This document shows, one piece after another, positions 1 to 8,824 of a DNA stretch of 64,000 nucleotides; the first letter of the stretch is position 1, and each line of letters begins with the position of its first letter. The stretch covers positions 496,001 to 560,000 of the forward strand of contig DATMYA010000008.1 in assembly GCA_035561135.1 (NCBI GenBank), in the 5' to 3' direction. Below the pieces are notes generated by a model, which ran no database searches, was not told where the DNA came from, and saw only the letters and a program-made list of their open reading frames with translations. Source of the stretch: Clostridia bacterium (GTDB lineage: Bacteria > Acidobacteriota > Terriglobia > Terriglobales > Acidobacteriaceae). Position numbers and translations under genes: made by a program.

Positions 1-253
1 AGCCGTTCCACAGGAGCTGAAACTGCCACACGCGCCGGCGCAGCCGATCTTCTACGATGTTCGTCCGGATCGTCCGCAGCCGCGCTTCGACGCGGAACGC
101 GGCAATGGCATGAGCGCCAGCGTTGGACGCCTGCGTCCGTGCGGCTTGCTCGACTGGAAGTTCACCGTGCTGTCGCATAACACGATTCGCGGGGCCGCCG
201 GAGCAGCCATCCTGAACGCTGAGTTGCTCAAGGCGCAAGGATACTTCAGCTAA
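1..253 (+). CDS. asd: Aspartate-semialdehyde dehydrogenase, C-terminal part (partial)
   Basis: Open from the left edge to a TAA at 251-253, leaving the last 83 residues. The translation has the C-terminal Asd signature: [14 protein letters not shown], then [19 protein letters not shown] and an alanine-rich final helix ending in QGYFS. The enzyme reduces aspartyl-4-phosphate to aspartate semialdehyde in the cytoplasm, the branch point to lysine/DAP, threonine and methionine. The next gene, 118 bases on, is aspartokinase, which makes the substrate, and dapB and dapA follow, so the context agrees. The 'NTIRGAAGA' block is typical of the archaeal/fungal-like and Gram-positive Asd forms. The catalytic cysteine lies outside the window. 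Confidence 0.88.
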   Translation, partial: AVPQELKLPHAPAQPIFYDVRPDRPQPRFDAERGNGMSASVGRLRPCGLLDWKFTVLSHNTIRGAAGAAILNAELLKAQGYFS

Positions 254-371
254 ATGCGATCCGTGGTCAGACATATCCGTAATCAGACTTTACGTCTCCG
301 CGTTCAGCGTGGCATGAAGTTGGAGCTGAGGGCGGAAGTCCGCAGCTAAAACGAACCGAGAAGCGCATTCC

Positions 372-1745
372 ATGATTGTGATGAAATTCGGCGGCACGTC
401 CGTCGAAAATGCCGAGGCTATCGACCGCGCGTGCGCCATTGTGAAGGGCAGAGCCGCGCGGCGTCCGGTCGTTGTCGTAAGCGCAATGGCCAAAGTGACG
501 GACACGCTACTTGCCATGGGGCGCGCCGCCGGCGCTAGCGACCGGGAGAAGGCGATCGAACTCTCGCGAGGACTGCGCGAGCGTCACTACAACACGGCAA
601 GCGAACTGCTCAGGACGGCCGTGTTCACCCAGTTCCACGAAATCCTGGAATGTGAGTTTGATTCGCTGGATGAGCTCCTGCGGGGCATATCGGCCGTCGG
701 AGAACTGACGCCGCGCACGTCCGACTACGTAGTGGCTTATGGCGAGCGCCTCTCCAGCAAGCTGGTGACTGCCGCATTCTCCGCGCGCGGGCTGAATGCG
801 ACACTGGTGGATGCGCGTCAGGTCATGATCACCGACGCGCAGCACACGCGCGCCATCCCGCAGGTTGACACTGTCGACGATCGCGTACAGACAATCATCA
901 AGCCGCTGCTCGACGAGGGCCGGATTCCTGTGATGGGCGGTTTCATTGGCGCAACGCGTGACGGTGTGCAGACAACCATCGGACGCGGCGGGTCAGATTT
1001 TTCGGCTGCGCTGATCGGCTCCGCCCTCAACGCCGAGTCCATAGAGATATGGACCGACGTGGATGGCATGAAGACGACCGATCCGAACATCTGCCCGGAC
1101 GCGCACCGGATCAAGGTCATCAGCTTCGAAGAGGCCGCCGAACTGGCCTACTTCGGGGCGAAGGTGCTGCACCCTGCGACCGTTCTGCCTGCGGTGCAGA
1201 AGAATATCCCTGTGTACGTTCTCAACTCGCGGAATCCGAAGAACGAGGGCACGCTGGTTGTCGCAATCGCGCCCAAGTCGAAGAGTATCTTCAAGGCCAT
1301 TGCCGCCAAGAAGCGCATCACGATTGTCGATGTGGTCGCGGCTCGCATGTTGATGGCGCACGGATTCCTGCGCACAATTTTTGAAGTGTTTGATAGGCAT
1401 CGCTGCCCGGTCGACGTGGTCTCGACTTCGGAGGTCAGCGTCTCACTCACCGTCGACTCCAACGAAGCGATTCCCGCCATCGCCGCCGACCTGGAGAAAA
1501 TTGCCGACGTGAAGTATTCCGGACGCAAGGCAATCGTCTGCCTGGTGGGCGAGAATATTCGCGAAAAGCCAGGCATCGCGGGACAGGTTTTTTCGGCCAT
1601 CGAGGACATCAACGTCCGCATGATTTCGCAGGGAGCGTCGGAAATTAACATTACGTTCGTCATCGACGAGGCCGATGTGCCGGAGACGGTCCGCCGCCTG
1701 CACCAGCAGTTCTTCGCCAATCCAGACCCGGAGACGTTCGATTAG
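372..1745 (+). CDS. lysC: Aspartate kinase (lysine-sensitive, monofunctional type)
   Basis: 457 residues, a usual length for monofunctional aspartokinase III. Phosphorylates aspartate, the first step toward lysine, threonine, methionine and diaminopimelate. The N-terminal substrate/ATP motif KFGGTSV is at residues 5-11. A central kinase block holds GRGGSDFSAALIGSAL and WTDVDGMKTTDPNICPDA. The C-terminal third, from about residue 315, carries two ACT-type regulatory domains (for example 'VDVVSTSEVSVSLTVD' and 'GIAGQVFSAIEDINVRMISQGAS'), which in this family bind the feedback inhibitor. The ATG at 372 is taken because the kinase motif follows at once; the ribosome site is weak. It lies between asd and dapB, giving the order of the pathway. 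No homoserine dehydrogenase domain is fused to it. Which amino acid inhibits it cannot be read from sequence alone. Confidence 0.95.
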   Translation: MIVMKFGGTSVENAEAIDRACAIVKGRAARRPVVVVSAMAKVTDTLLAMGRAAGASDREKAIELSRGLRERHYNTASELLRTAVFTQFHEILECEFDSLDELLRGISAVGELTPRTSDYVVAYGERLSSKLVTAAFSARGLNATLVDARQVMITDAQHTRAIPQVDTVDDRVQTIIKPLLDEGRIPVMGGFIGATRDGVQTTIGRGGSDFSAALIGSALNAESIEIWTDVDGMKTTDPNICPDAHRIKVISFEEAAELAYFGAKVLHPATVLPAVQKNIPVYVLNSRNPKNEGTLVVAIAPKSKSIFKAIAAKKRITIVDVVAARMLMAHGFLRTIFEVFDRHRCPVDVVSTSEVSVSLTVDSNEAIPAIAADLEKIADVKYSGRKAIVCLVGENIREKPGIAGQVFSAIEDINVRMISQGASEINITFVIDEADVPETVRRLHQQFFANPDPETFD

Positions 1746-1774
1746 CCAGTGCCTCGAGAGAACAGGAAAACGCC

Positions 1775-2455
1775 ATGAACTTCGTCCTTGTGGGTGCGGG
1801 AAAGACAGGATCGCTTGTCGCGGAAATTGCGCGGGAACGCGGACACAACGTGCGGATCGTGGAACAGGAAGAGAATGAGAACGGCGCTGCGCTGACTCGC
1901 GAGTCGCTCTCCGGCGTAGATGCCGTCATTGACTTCACAACGCCCCAGGCCGTTATCGCCAACATTGAAGCGTGTGCTCGTGCGGGCGCGAACATGGTCG
2001 TCGGCACTACCGGTTGGTACGAACACATTCCGCAGGTGAGGCAACTCGTCTCCACGAGCGGCACGGGATTCATCTTCGCCTCGAACTTCTCTATCGGCGT
2101 GAACCTGTTCTTCCAGATGGTGCGCACGGCCGCTGCGGCGATGAAACACAACTACGAAGCGACCATTCTCGAACGGCATCACGTTCACAAGAAAGACTCT
2201 CCGTCAGGCACGGCGGTGACAATTCAGCAGATCATGGAGCAGCACGGCGGCAGCAAGGTTGAGATTGCGTCGATTCGCGAAGGCGAAACGGTTGGGATGC
2301 ACGTTCTCATGCTCGATTCCCCTGCCGACAGCATCATGCTCACGCACGATGCCAAAAATCGTCGCGGCTTCGCCGAAGGTGCGTTGCGGGCGGCTGAGTG
2401 GATTGCCGGACGCCAGGGCTTCTACGAGTTCAAGGACATCTTCGACCAGTTGTAG
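1775..2455 (+). CDS. dapB: 4-hydroxy-tetrahydrodipicolinate reductase
   Basis: 226 residues, shorter than the 240-270 of most DapB. Reduces the DapA product with NAD(P)H in the diaminopimelate/lysine pathway. The nucleotide-binding GAGKTG is at residues 7-12 and the GTTGW loop at 77-81. The catalytic/substrate region reads ERHHVHKKDSPSGTA (133-147), with the HH pair and the KKDxPSGTA signature that contacts substrate. The short length comes from a compact insert between the Rossmann and substrate domains, as in other short bacterial DapB. An ACAGGAAAACGCC stretch just before the ATG supports the start. Spacing to lysC is 29 bases, so co-transcription is likely. Function is secure. Confidence 0.95.
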   Translation: MNFVLVGAGKTGSLVAEIARERGHNVRIVEQEENENGAALTRESLSGVDAVIDFTTPQAVIANIEACARAGANMVVGTTGWYEHIPQVRQLVSTSGTGFIFASNFSIGVNLFFQMVRTAAAAMKHNYEATILERHHVHKKDSPSGTAVTIQQIMEQHGGSKVEIASIREGETVGMHVLMLDSPADSIMLTHDAKNRRGFAEGALRAAEWIAGRQGFYEFKDIFDQL

Positions 2456-2608
2456 GGCTGTTGTGCGTCGCTTCGGACTCTCCGTCCTGCTTCGGTGTCG
2501 TTCCTGCGACCCGAAGATGCTCCAAATCGACATTCCCCGTTTTCGGGCCCATGGCCGGATTTCTCGCGACAGCTTAGAATGGTCAAAACTTCCAGCGGGG
2601 TAAGGTTA

Positions 2609-3511
2609 ATGAGACTGCGTGGATGCGGCACCGCAATCGTTACGCCGTTCAAGAACGATGGCTCGATTGACGAAACAGCGCTGCGTAATCTGGTTGCGTG
2701 GCAGGTTGAGTCCGGCATCGACTTCCTCGTGCCCTGCGGCACTACGGGCGAAACGCCGACGCTCACGCGAGAAGAGTGGCTGCGCGTCATCGAGGTGACA
2801 ATCGAGGTAGTCGCCGGGCGCGTGCCGATCCTCGCCGGAGCCACGTCCAATGCGACCCGCGAAGCGGTGGAGCGCGCACAAACCGTCGCGCGCATCAGGG
2901 GCGTGGATGCCATCCTGACCGCCTCGCCGTATTACAACAAGCCCACGCAGGAAGGCCAGTACCAGCATTTCAAAGCCATCTCGGAAGCAGTCGACAAGCC
3001 GCTCGTTCTCTACAACGTCCCAGGACGCACGGCGGCAAACATCGAGCCTGCCACGCTGGCGCGTCTGGCAGAGTTGAAAAACGTTGCCGCAGTGAAGGAA
3101 GCCAGCGGCAACATCTCGCAGATCGCCGATGTGTTCAACGCTGTTCCTGAGGGATTCCTCGTCTTCTCGGGAGATGACGCCATCACGCTTCCGGTAATTG
3201 CGCTTGGGGGCGTCGGAATCATCTCCGTTGCGTCGAACGAGATTCCGAAGGAAATGGCCGAGATGACTCGCGCCGCGCTTGCGAACGATTGGACGACGGC
3301 GCGCCGCCTGCACCGCAGATATCTGGCGCTGATGCAGGCCAACTTCATCGAGTCGAACCCGATGCCGGTGAAAGCCGTGCTCGCCATGATGGGACGCATC
3401 GAGGAGAACTACCGCCTGCCCATGTTGCCAATGCGCAAGGAGACTCGCGCGAAGCTCGAAAAGATTGCCGCCGAAGCGGGGCTCATCAGGAGCAGCAGCA
3501 CGGCGCAATAG
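2609..3511 (+). CDS. dapA: 4-hydroxy-tetrahydrodipicolinate synthase
   Basis: 300 residues. Condenses pyruvate with aspartate semialdehyde, the committed step to DAP and lysine. It is a class I aldolase of the DapA/NAL family with the GTTGE motif at 44-48, the catalytic tyrosine in YNVPGR (135-140) and the Schiff-base lysine K163 in AVKEASGN. The start is the ATG at 2609, not the in-frame ATG 114 bases upstream: MRLRGCGTAIVTPF matches the family N terminus, and GGGGTAAGG precedes it. It follows dapB by 153 bases. The quaternary and lysine-inhibition type cannot be decided here. Confidence 0.96.
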   Translation: MRLRGCGTAIVTPFKNDGSIDETALRNLVAWQVESGIDFLVPCGTTGETPTLTREEWLRVIEVTIEVVAGRVPILAGATSNATREAVERAQTVARIRGVDAILTASPYYNKPTQEGQYQHFKAISEAVDKPLVLYNVPGRTAANIEPATLARLAELKNVAAVKEASGNISQIADVFNAVPEGFLVFSGDDAITLPVIALGGVGIISVASNEIPKEMAEMTRAALANDWTTARRLHRRYLALMQANFIESNPMPVKAVLAMMGRIEENYRLPMLPMRKETRAKLEKIAAEAGLIRSSSTAQ

Positions 3512-3607
3512 CAGGTTGGCGACGGAGCAGCAGCAGCTCGGCGTTGATGAAATGGTCCTTCGACTCCGCGACTTAGCCGCTCCGCTCATTAAGACAACTT
3601 GTGAGTA

Positions 3608-3640
3608 TCCTTCGACTCGGGCTAACGCCCTCGCTCAGGA
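3608..3640. repeat. Palindromic intergenic repeat, family A (reverse copy)
   Basis: Reads, on the minus strand, CCTGAGCGA, then the short palindrome GGGCGTTAGCCC, then GTCGAAGGA. These outer motifs match the family A repeats near 48.1-48.5, 54.9, 56.1, 60.3 and 61.4 kb; only the inner palindrome differs. It sits in the gap between the convergent dapA and glycosyltransferase genes. Confidence 0.65.
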
Positions 3641-3702
3641 GGACCTTTTTTCAAGGTGTTTCTCACATGCACGACTTTGTCAGCAATCTACGCCCACTAA
3701 AC

Positions 3703-4770
3703 TCAACGCTGCTGTAATACACCCTTTTCCGAGTCGGCACACACCTGTTCGTAGATCGCCTCGTACTGGCCGGCCATGCGACTCGAAGTGAAGTGTTCCT
3801 CCACTCGCGCGCGGCAAGCCTCTGGCCAGATGCAGTCCAGGTCATCGAGCGCAGCGAGCATATCTTCCTTGCTGCGGACAGCGTACCCGGTCACGCCGTG
3901 GTCAACGATTTCAGACAGAGCGCCGTGTCCGAACGCCACAACTGGCGTGCCACACGCCATGGCCTCCATGGCGACGAGCGAACTCGTTTCGTGCGCTTGC
4001 GTTGAGATCAGCAGTGCCCTCGCGTGTCGCAGCAGTTCAACTTTCTCTTCGAAGCTGGGCGACTCCACGTAGCGAACAGGGCTGTCCGCGTTCTCGATGC
4101 GGGGCTTGATCTTGCGCTCGAAGTACTGCTGGTGGTAAGAGAAGGGATATACCTGCCCGGCGATGACCAACGGCACCCGCGCGCGTTGCGCCACCTCGAT
4201 TGCGATGTGCGGCGCTTTCTCGGGACAGATACGGCCCAGCCAGAGCAGGTAGTTCTGCTTCCCTGGCGTCAGAGGAAACCGCTCGACAGCAATACCGTTG
4301 GACACCACGCCAACCATGCCTGGCAGGTCCCGGAATTCGCAAGCTTGCGAACTGGAAACGCAGTTGAAAAACACGTTTGAAGCCAAGGAGCGGAACAGAC
4401 TTTCCGGATAGAAGCTGCGCGGCAGGTGGAGGGTCACAAGCACGGGCCGATTTATCTTTGCGGCGTGCTGCCAGAAGTGGCCGCTCTTGTCATGAACAAG
4501 GTCGAATCCGTTTTCGCCGGAGAGGAAGTTGATAACCTTGCCGGCGTGGTCGGCCGCGCGCTCCTCAAATGCATCGTGGTGCTTCGGCGCGTATCCGGTC
4601 GCGAGGAGTTCGCCGCTGACGCTTGAACCATCGCACGCTGCAACGCTCGTTCGCCAGCCGCGAGCGTTCATCTCGCGCTCCAGCGACCACAGCATCTGCT
4701 CGGCACCGCCACAACTGGCGTCGCTCACGGGCAACATGGGATACGAGATATATAGAACGGAGCGTTTCAT
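3703..4770 (-). CDS. Family 4 glycosyltransferase (GT-B fold)
   Basis: 355 residues. N-terminal Rossmann-like half starts MKRSVLYISYPM and includes GGAEQMLWSLEREM, the acceptor-side glycine loop plus helix seen in GT4 enzymes. The C-terminal half has the nucleotide-sugar site: LLWLGRICPEKAPHIAIEVA, then the E-x7-E region in SSLVAMEAMACGTPVVAFG followed by GALSEIVDHGVTGYAV. No membrane segment, so cytosolic or membrane-associated. Donor and acceptor are unknown. A PIG-L deacetylase gene ends 77 bases upstream on the same strand, suggesting a two-step 'add HexNAc, then deacetylate' module. It does not show BshA- or MshA-specific features clearly enough to claim thiol biosynthesis. Confidence 0.85.
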   Translation of the reverse strand: MKRSVLYISYPMLPVSDASCGGAEQMLWSLEREMNARGWRTSVAACDGSSVSGELLATGYAPKHHDAFEERAADHAGKVINFLSGENGFDLVHDKSGHFWQHAAKINRPVLVTLHLPRSFYPESLFRSLASNVFFNCVSSSQACEFRDLPGMVGVVSNGIAVERFPLTPGKQNYLLWLGRICPEKAPHIAIEVAQRARVPLVIAGQVYPFSYHQQYFERKIKPRIENADSPVRYVESPSFEEKVELLRHARALLISTQAHETSSLVAMEAMACGTPVVAFGHGALSEIVDHGVTGYAVRSKEDMLAALDDLDCIWPEACRARVEEHFTSSRMAGQYEAIYEQVCADSEKGVLQQR

Positions 4771-4847
4771 CTAGGTCGCCTGCTGCGCCAGCTACTGCGC
4801 AACTTGGACTCGATCACGGCAGCTCAGGTTGCATCCAGAACTGGCAC

Positions 4848-5720
4848 TCACGCGTGCCGCCGTCTGCGCAATCCGTGGGCCCGCAGAAAATCCGCAAAGC
4901 TTGCGCACACGTCGGCTCCGGTCATCGGCCATTGCCACGCCTCGTAATTCAAGCGTCCCTCGTGCGGCGGCTTCGAGTAGTCGTACTCAATTTGCGGACG
5001 AAACACCTCGCGTGCAATGTCAAAGACCTGGAGGAAGTCGCCTTGCGTCTTGTACTCGGCGGTCATGGCGCGTTTGCGACGAAGTTCGCCTGGGGTAAGC
5101 CGCAGATCAATCTCGCCACCGCTCGTCCCGATAAAAGTCTGCGTGCCGAGATGGCGATGTTCTTTGCCCGCCAGTTCTACCCGGTGGTAAAGCGGCGCTT
5201 CCCAGGCAGGCAGGTCATAGTCGCGGGCCAGTAGCGACGTGAGAAAGCTGCATGCGTCGTGATCCGGATGTCCGCCCTCATAGGCCAGCGTGAGCAGCGC
5301 GTCGGGCCGCACCCGCTCAATCACGGCCGAGAATCTTCCGAACGCCTCCGGCAGATCGCGAAAGAGTTCCTGGTCCACCAGGACTCCGCGCAACTCGGGC
5401 GCGTCGGCCAGAAACTCCATCTGGTGTACGCCAACGTGAGCAAGCGCGCGCCGGGCCTCCTGTTCCCGCAATGCGGCGTAAGTTTCGCGCGAGCCATAGC
5501 TCTTCCAGAAGTAGCGGTCGCGCGGCGCGCCGTCCGTGGCAAACACTACGTCCGGCTCGCGAATGCGTTGCAGCAAGGCTCCGCACGCAATACATTCATC
5601 ATCCGGATGCGCAACCATGACGAGCGTGCGCCCCAGCAGTTGGTCCAGTTCCGCCATCGAGCTACTTGGATGCAACGTGGACCGGTCGCGCCGATCTCTC
5701 ATGGTTTCGCCTGAGCGCAT
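4848..5720 (-). CDS. PIG-L family N-acetylglucosaminyl deacetylase-like
   Basis: About 290 residues from the ATG at 5720, chosen because GGGAG lies 8 bases before it; ATGs at 5702 and 5657 are also possible. The zinc-site motif of the family, AHPDDE, follows soon after the start, with the second ligand motif HPDHDACSF in the middle and a conserved aspartate-rich TDGAPRD loop. Such enzymes remove acetyl groups from GlcNAc-type conjugates (MshB, BshB, PIG-L). The partner glycosyltransferase lies just downstream on the same strand. The start region abuts dapD, read the other way, only 20 bases off. Substrate unknown. Confidence 0.82.
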   Translation of the reverse strand: MRSGETMRDRRDRSTLHPSSSMAELDQLLGRTLVMVAHPDDECIACGALLQRIREPDVVFATDGAPRDRYFWKSYGSRETYAALREQEARRALAHVGVHQMEFLADAPELRGVLVDQELFRDLPEAFGRFSAVIERVRPDALLTLAYEGGHPDHDACSFLTSLLARDYDLPAWEAPLYHRVELAGKEHRHLGTQTFIGTSGGEIDLRLTPGELRRKRAMTAEYKTQGDFLQVFDIAREVFRPQIEYDYSKPPHEGRLNYEAWQWPMTGADVCASFADFLRAHGLRRRRHA

Positions 5721-5724
5721 TCGA

Positions 5725-5730
5725 TATACT
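5725..5730 (+). promoter_or_regulatory. Possible -10 box of dapD (near-leaderless transcript)
   Basis: TATACT ends 9 bases before the dapD ATG, so a start of transcription 6-8 bases downstream would leave almost no leader. No Shine-Dalgarno sequence is visible before dapD, which fits. No convincing -35 hexamer is seen, so this is tentative. Confidence 0.35.
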
Positions 5731-5739
5731 CCCACCACA

Positions 5740-6576
5740 ATGCCTGAATTGAGATACGAGATAGAACGCCTCTTCGCGTTAGGGGTAGAGGCCGCCAACG
5801 AGCACGGCGCACGCGCCATCTTCAGTGAATTTCGCGATGCCCTGACCCATGGACACGCTCGTGCCGCCGAGAAGATCGGCGGCACCTGGCAGACGAACGT
5901 GTGGGTGAAGCAGGGTATTCTGCTCGGCTTCCGTCTTGGAATGCTGGCGCCCGTAAACGAAGGCTGCGGGCTATCGTTCATCGACAAGGACACTTTCCCG
6001 GCTCGCCATTTTACGATCGAAGACCGCGTTCGCGTCGTCCCCGGCGGGTCGTCCGTTCGTGAAGGAGCCTACGTCGCGCCGGGCGTGATCTGTATGCCGC
6101 CCATGTATATCAACGTCGGCGCTTACGTTGACGAAGGCACACTGGTGGATTCCCACGCTCTTGTCGGTTCGTGCGCCCAGATTGGCAAGCGCGTGCACCT
6201 GAGCGCTGCGGCGCAGATCGGCGGCGTGCTTGAACCGGTCAACGCCTCTCCGGTGGTCATCGAAGACGACGTTCTCGTTGGCGGGAACTGCGGCGTTTAC
6301 GAAGGAACGCAGGTGCGGCGCGGCGCAGTGCTGGGAGCGGGAGTGATACTTACGCGCTCGACTCCGCTGTTCGATGTGGCGAAGGGCGAGACATATCGCT
6401 CGTCGGGCGATCAGCCGCTCATCGTGCCGGAGAACGCCGTGGTCGTCGCTGGTTCGCGAGCAGTAACCAAGGGCAAGGCCGCTGAGTGGGGACTCTCTCT
6501 GTACACTCCCGTCATCATCAAGTACCGTGACGAGAAGACCAATCGTGGTGTTGAGTTGGAAGACCTGCTGCGCTAG
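5740..6576 (+). CDS. dapD: 2,3,4,5-tetrahydropyridine-2,6-dicarboxylate N-succinyltransferase
   Basis: 278 residues. Transfers succinyl from succinyl-CoA to tetrahydrodipicolinate, so the organism appears to use the succinylase branch to DAP. Helical N-terminal domain ([15 protein letters not shown]), then [20 protein letters not shown], then a left-handed beta-helix of hexapeptide repeats: [20 protein letters not shown], then [20 protein letters not shown] and [19 protein letters not shown]. The C terminus has the family's [13 protein letters not shown] loop, here [20 protein letters not shown]. The ATG at 5740 is the family start; no ribosome site is seen. The gene is cut off from dapA by the oppositely oriented GT/PIG-L pair. 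A dapE is not in the window. Confidence 0.94.
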   Translation: MPELRYEIERLFALGVEAANEHGARAIFSEFRDALTHGHARAAEKIGGTWQTNVWVKQGILLGFRLGMLAPVNEGCGLSFIDKDTFPARHFTIEDRVRVVPGGSSVREGAYVAPGVICMPPMYINVGAYVDEGTLVDSHALVGSCAQIGKRVHLSAAAQIGGVLEPVNASPVVIEDDVLVGGNCGVYEGTQVRRGAVLGAGVILTRSTPLFDVAKGETYRSSGDQPLIVPENAVVVAGSRAVTKGKAAEWGLSLYTPVIIKYRDEKTNRGVELEDLLR

Positions 6577-6591
6577 TACGAAAGGGCCGTT

Positions 6592-8025
6592 GTGTCGCGC
6601 GGCCCGAACACCGATGCCTACGACACTTTTATGAAGACGAAAACTCTTTTCATAACAATCGCAAGCCTGACCGTCGCGGCAATCCTGACAGTAGTAAATC
6701 ACTACCTGATTTCGATTCCGGGCGGCGTTCTGTTCGCTGCGCGCTGGGTTGCGATTGCATCGCTGATCGTCTATGCGATCTACAAGCGCTCGCTGACTAC
6801 ATGGATACTGGTTTCCATGGTTGTCGGCGCGGAAATTGGGCACGACTTCCCCGTCGTCGCACAGGACGGACACCTGAATGCTCGCGTCCTGAGCCTGATA
6901 TTCCTGCGCATGATCAAGACGATCATCGCGCCGCTTATCTTCGCCACACTGGTAGTCGGGATCGCCGGCCACTCTGACCTGAAACAGGTCGGGCGAATGG
7001 GTGTGAAGGCGCTGATTTACTTCGAGATCGTCACAACGGTCGCGCTGTTTATCGGCCTCGCGGCCATCAACCTCAGCAAGGCCGGTGTGGGCATACAACT
7101 TCCGGCCAGCGCGCAGCACGAACAACTCACAGCCGTGAAGCAGTCCGCCTCAGACGTCATCCTGCACGTCTTTCCCGAGAATGTGGCGAAATCCGTGGCC
7201 GAAGGCCAGGTGCTCCAGGTCGTCGTATTCAGCATTCTGTTCGGGATTGCGCTTGCGATGCTGAGCGAGCAGCGCCGCCGCCCAATGCTCATGTTTTGCG
7301 AGAGCCTGTCCGAGACGATGTTCAAGTTTACGAACATTGTCATGCTCTTTGCGCCGGTTGGCGTTGGCGCCGCAATTGCGTACACGGTTGGGCACATGGG
7401 CCTGGGAGTGCTCGTAAATCTCTTCAAGTTGCTGGCGACGCTCTACGTGGCACTGATCGTCTTCCTGCTTGGAGTCCTGTTGCCGGTTGCGCTGATTGCG
7501 CGTGTTCCCCTCCGCAAGTTCCTGCGGGCAATCGCCGAACCGGTTTCCATTGCGTTTGCGACTACCAGTTCTGAAGCCGCACTGCCCCGCGCCATGGAGT
7601 CCATGGAGGCCATCGGCGTTCCGCGACAGATCGTGGCGTTTGTCATGCCGACTGGGTACAGCTTCAACCTGGACGGCAGCACGTTGTATCTGTCGCTCGC
7701 TTCAGTGTTTGTGGCGCAGGCGGCGGGAATCCACATGAGCTGGGGACAGCAGTTGATCATGGTCTTCACGCTCATGCTGACCAGTAAAGGCGTTGCCGGT
7801 GTGCCACGCGCTACGCTGGTCATCCTGCTGGGCACGGCAGCGTCATTCAATCTGCCAATCGAACCAATTTTCATCATCCTGGGCATCGACGAATTGATGG
7901 ACATGGCGCGCACTTCGGTGAACGTTATCGGCAACTGCCTGGCAACCGTTGTGATTGCGCGTTGGGAAGGTGAGTTCGGCAAGGAGCAACCTTCACCCGT
8001 GGTGGAGGCTGCGCTCACGCAGTAA
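6592..8025 (+). CDS. Dicarboxylate/amino-acid:cation symporter (DAACS family)
   Basis: 477 residues with about eight membrane helices plus two re-entrant loops. GTG start at 6592 is chosen because AAAGGG lies five bases before it; an ATG at 6631 would begin just ahead of the first helix. Family marks: FLRMIKTIIAPLIFATLVVGIAGH early, the serine-rich re-entrant loop in SIAFATTSSEAALPRAMES, MPTGYSFNLDGSTLYLS (the NMDGT-like cation/substrate motif, here NLDGS), and the TSKGVAGVPRATLVIL loop. The final helix holds GIDELMDMARTSVNVIGNCLATVV, with the Asp/Arg/Asn positions that bind substrate. Likely imports C4-dicarboxylates or glutamate/aspartate with sodium or protons; which one is not decided. 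It starts 15 bases after dapD, so they may be co-transcribed. Confidence 0.9.
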   Translation: MSRGPNTDAYDTFMKTKTLFITIASLTVAAILTVVNHYLISIPGGVLFAARWVAIASLIVYAIYKRSLTTWILVSMVVGAEIGHDFPVVAQDGHLNARVLSLIFLRMIKTIIAPLIFATLVVGIAGHSDLKQVGRMGVKALIYFEIVTTVALFIGLAAINLSKAGVGIQLPASAQHEQLTAVKQSASDVILHVFPENVAKSVAEGQVLQVVVFSILFGIALAMLSEQRRRPMLMFCESLSETMFKFTNIVMLFAPVGVGAAIAYTVGHMGLGVLVNLFKLLATLYVALIVFLLGVLLPVALIARVPLRKFLRAIAEPVSIAFATTSSEAALPRAMESMEAIGVPRQIVAFVMPTGYSFNLDGSTLYLSLASVFVAQAAGIHMSWGQQLIMVFTLMLTSKGVAGVPRATLVILLGTAASFNLPIEPIFIILGIDELMDMARTSVNVIGNCLATVVIARWEGEFGKEQPSPVVEAALTQ

Positions 8026-8036
8026 GCAGCCGGCGT

Positions 8037-8726
8037 TTAATCAGAGGGGAGTTGCGAGATCGTCGCGCGTTGGTAGGCCATTGTTTCGCGGAGGCGGATA
8101 TGTTTCTCGCGGAAGTGGCTGGCGGCTCGCTCTCCCCACGAGCGGACGAAATAATAATTCAGTGCCGCGCCAATGGCGGAGCTGGCCAGTGGAATGACCC
8201 GGCCGGCCCACTTCTCGACGACCTCCGTGCTGGCCGAAACCGCGACCTTCTGAATCACGCGCGGCACGAACCGGTTCACCACGCCCCGCTCCAGCAATTC
8301 GCGACTGATGTCCACTCCAGCCGCGCTGGCCGCCGCCACCCATAGCTCGGCGATCTCATCGTCTGTATTGAACTGGAATCCGTACACCAGGCTGAGCTTC
8401 TGCACCGTTCGCATGGTGATGGCGGACAGGACACCCATATCCGGCACCAGCGTCAACAGGCCTCCAAGGCCGAATCCTGCGCCTTCAGCGGCGGCCATCT
8501 TCATACCGGCGCGGATGGTATCGGCTGCCACATCATCCAATTGCTCGATGCCAACCGAGAACATTCCCTCGTAGGTCTGTACGGGTAAGTTGTGGGCCAT
8601 CCGAAGGTGCATGAGATACTCCTCCGGATCGACCTTGATGCTCTCATATGCGTGCGCGAAGCCATCCTTCAGCGCCGCTTCCACGCGACGCCTCAGCCAT
8701 GACGAATTTTGAGCAGCTTCGGGCAT
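8037..8726 (-). CDS. EcsC family protein
   Basis: 229 residues from the ATG at 8726, preceded by GAGAAAG. Resembles the EcsC domain: amphipathic N-terminal helices, then a glycine/alanine-rich segment (AAAEGAGFGLGGLLTLVPDMGVLSAITMRTVQKLSLVYGF, given here only as a region at about residues 80-120), then a central ISRELLERG and C-terminal helices with KWAGRVIPLASSAIGAALNYY. In Bacillus, EcsC lies with an ABC exporter, but its biochemical role is unclear and here no transporter is adjacent. Two weak membrane segments are possible. It is convergent with the symporter (12 bases apart) and divergent from the RNase J gene. Confidence 0.7.
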   Translation of the reverse strand: MPEAAQNSSWLRRRVEAALKDGFAHAYESIKVDPEEYLMHLRMAHNLPVQTYEGMFSVGIEQLDDVAADTIRAGMKMAAAEGAGFGLGGLLTLVPDMGVLSAITMRTVQKLSLVYGFQFNTDDEIAELWVAAASAAGVDISRELLERGVVNRFVPRVIQKVAVSASTEVVEKWAGRVIPLASSAIGAALNYYFVRSWGERAASHFREKHIRLRETMAYQRATISQLPSD

Positions 8727-8824
8727 AACTTTCTCATCAACAGTATAGTTCTGCCAGCGCCCCCAGGTGGTCCACTCCCTTCTAAACGTTCCACGACTGT
8801 GAGTGTGTGCTAGCATCGAGGTTT

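Noticed and set aside
3703..5720. BshA/BshB bacillithiol pair
   Set aside because: The two families fit in general, but the glycosyltransferase lacks the BshA N-terminal pattern and no bshC is seen, so only family-level names are given.
5721..5993. N-terminal extension of the PIG-L deacetylase
   Set aside because: It would overlap dapD on the other strand and has no homology; the deacetylase domain begins after the ATG at 5720.
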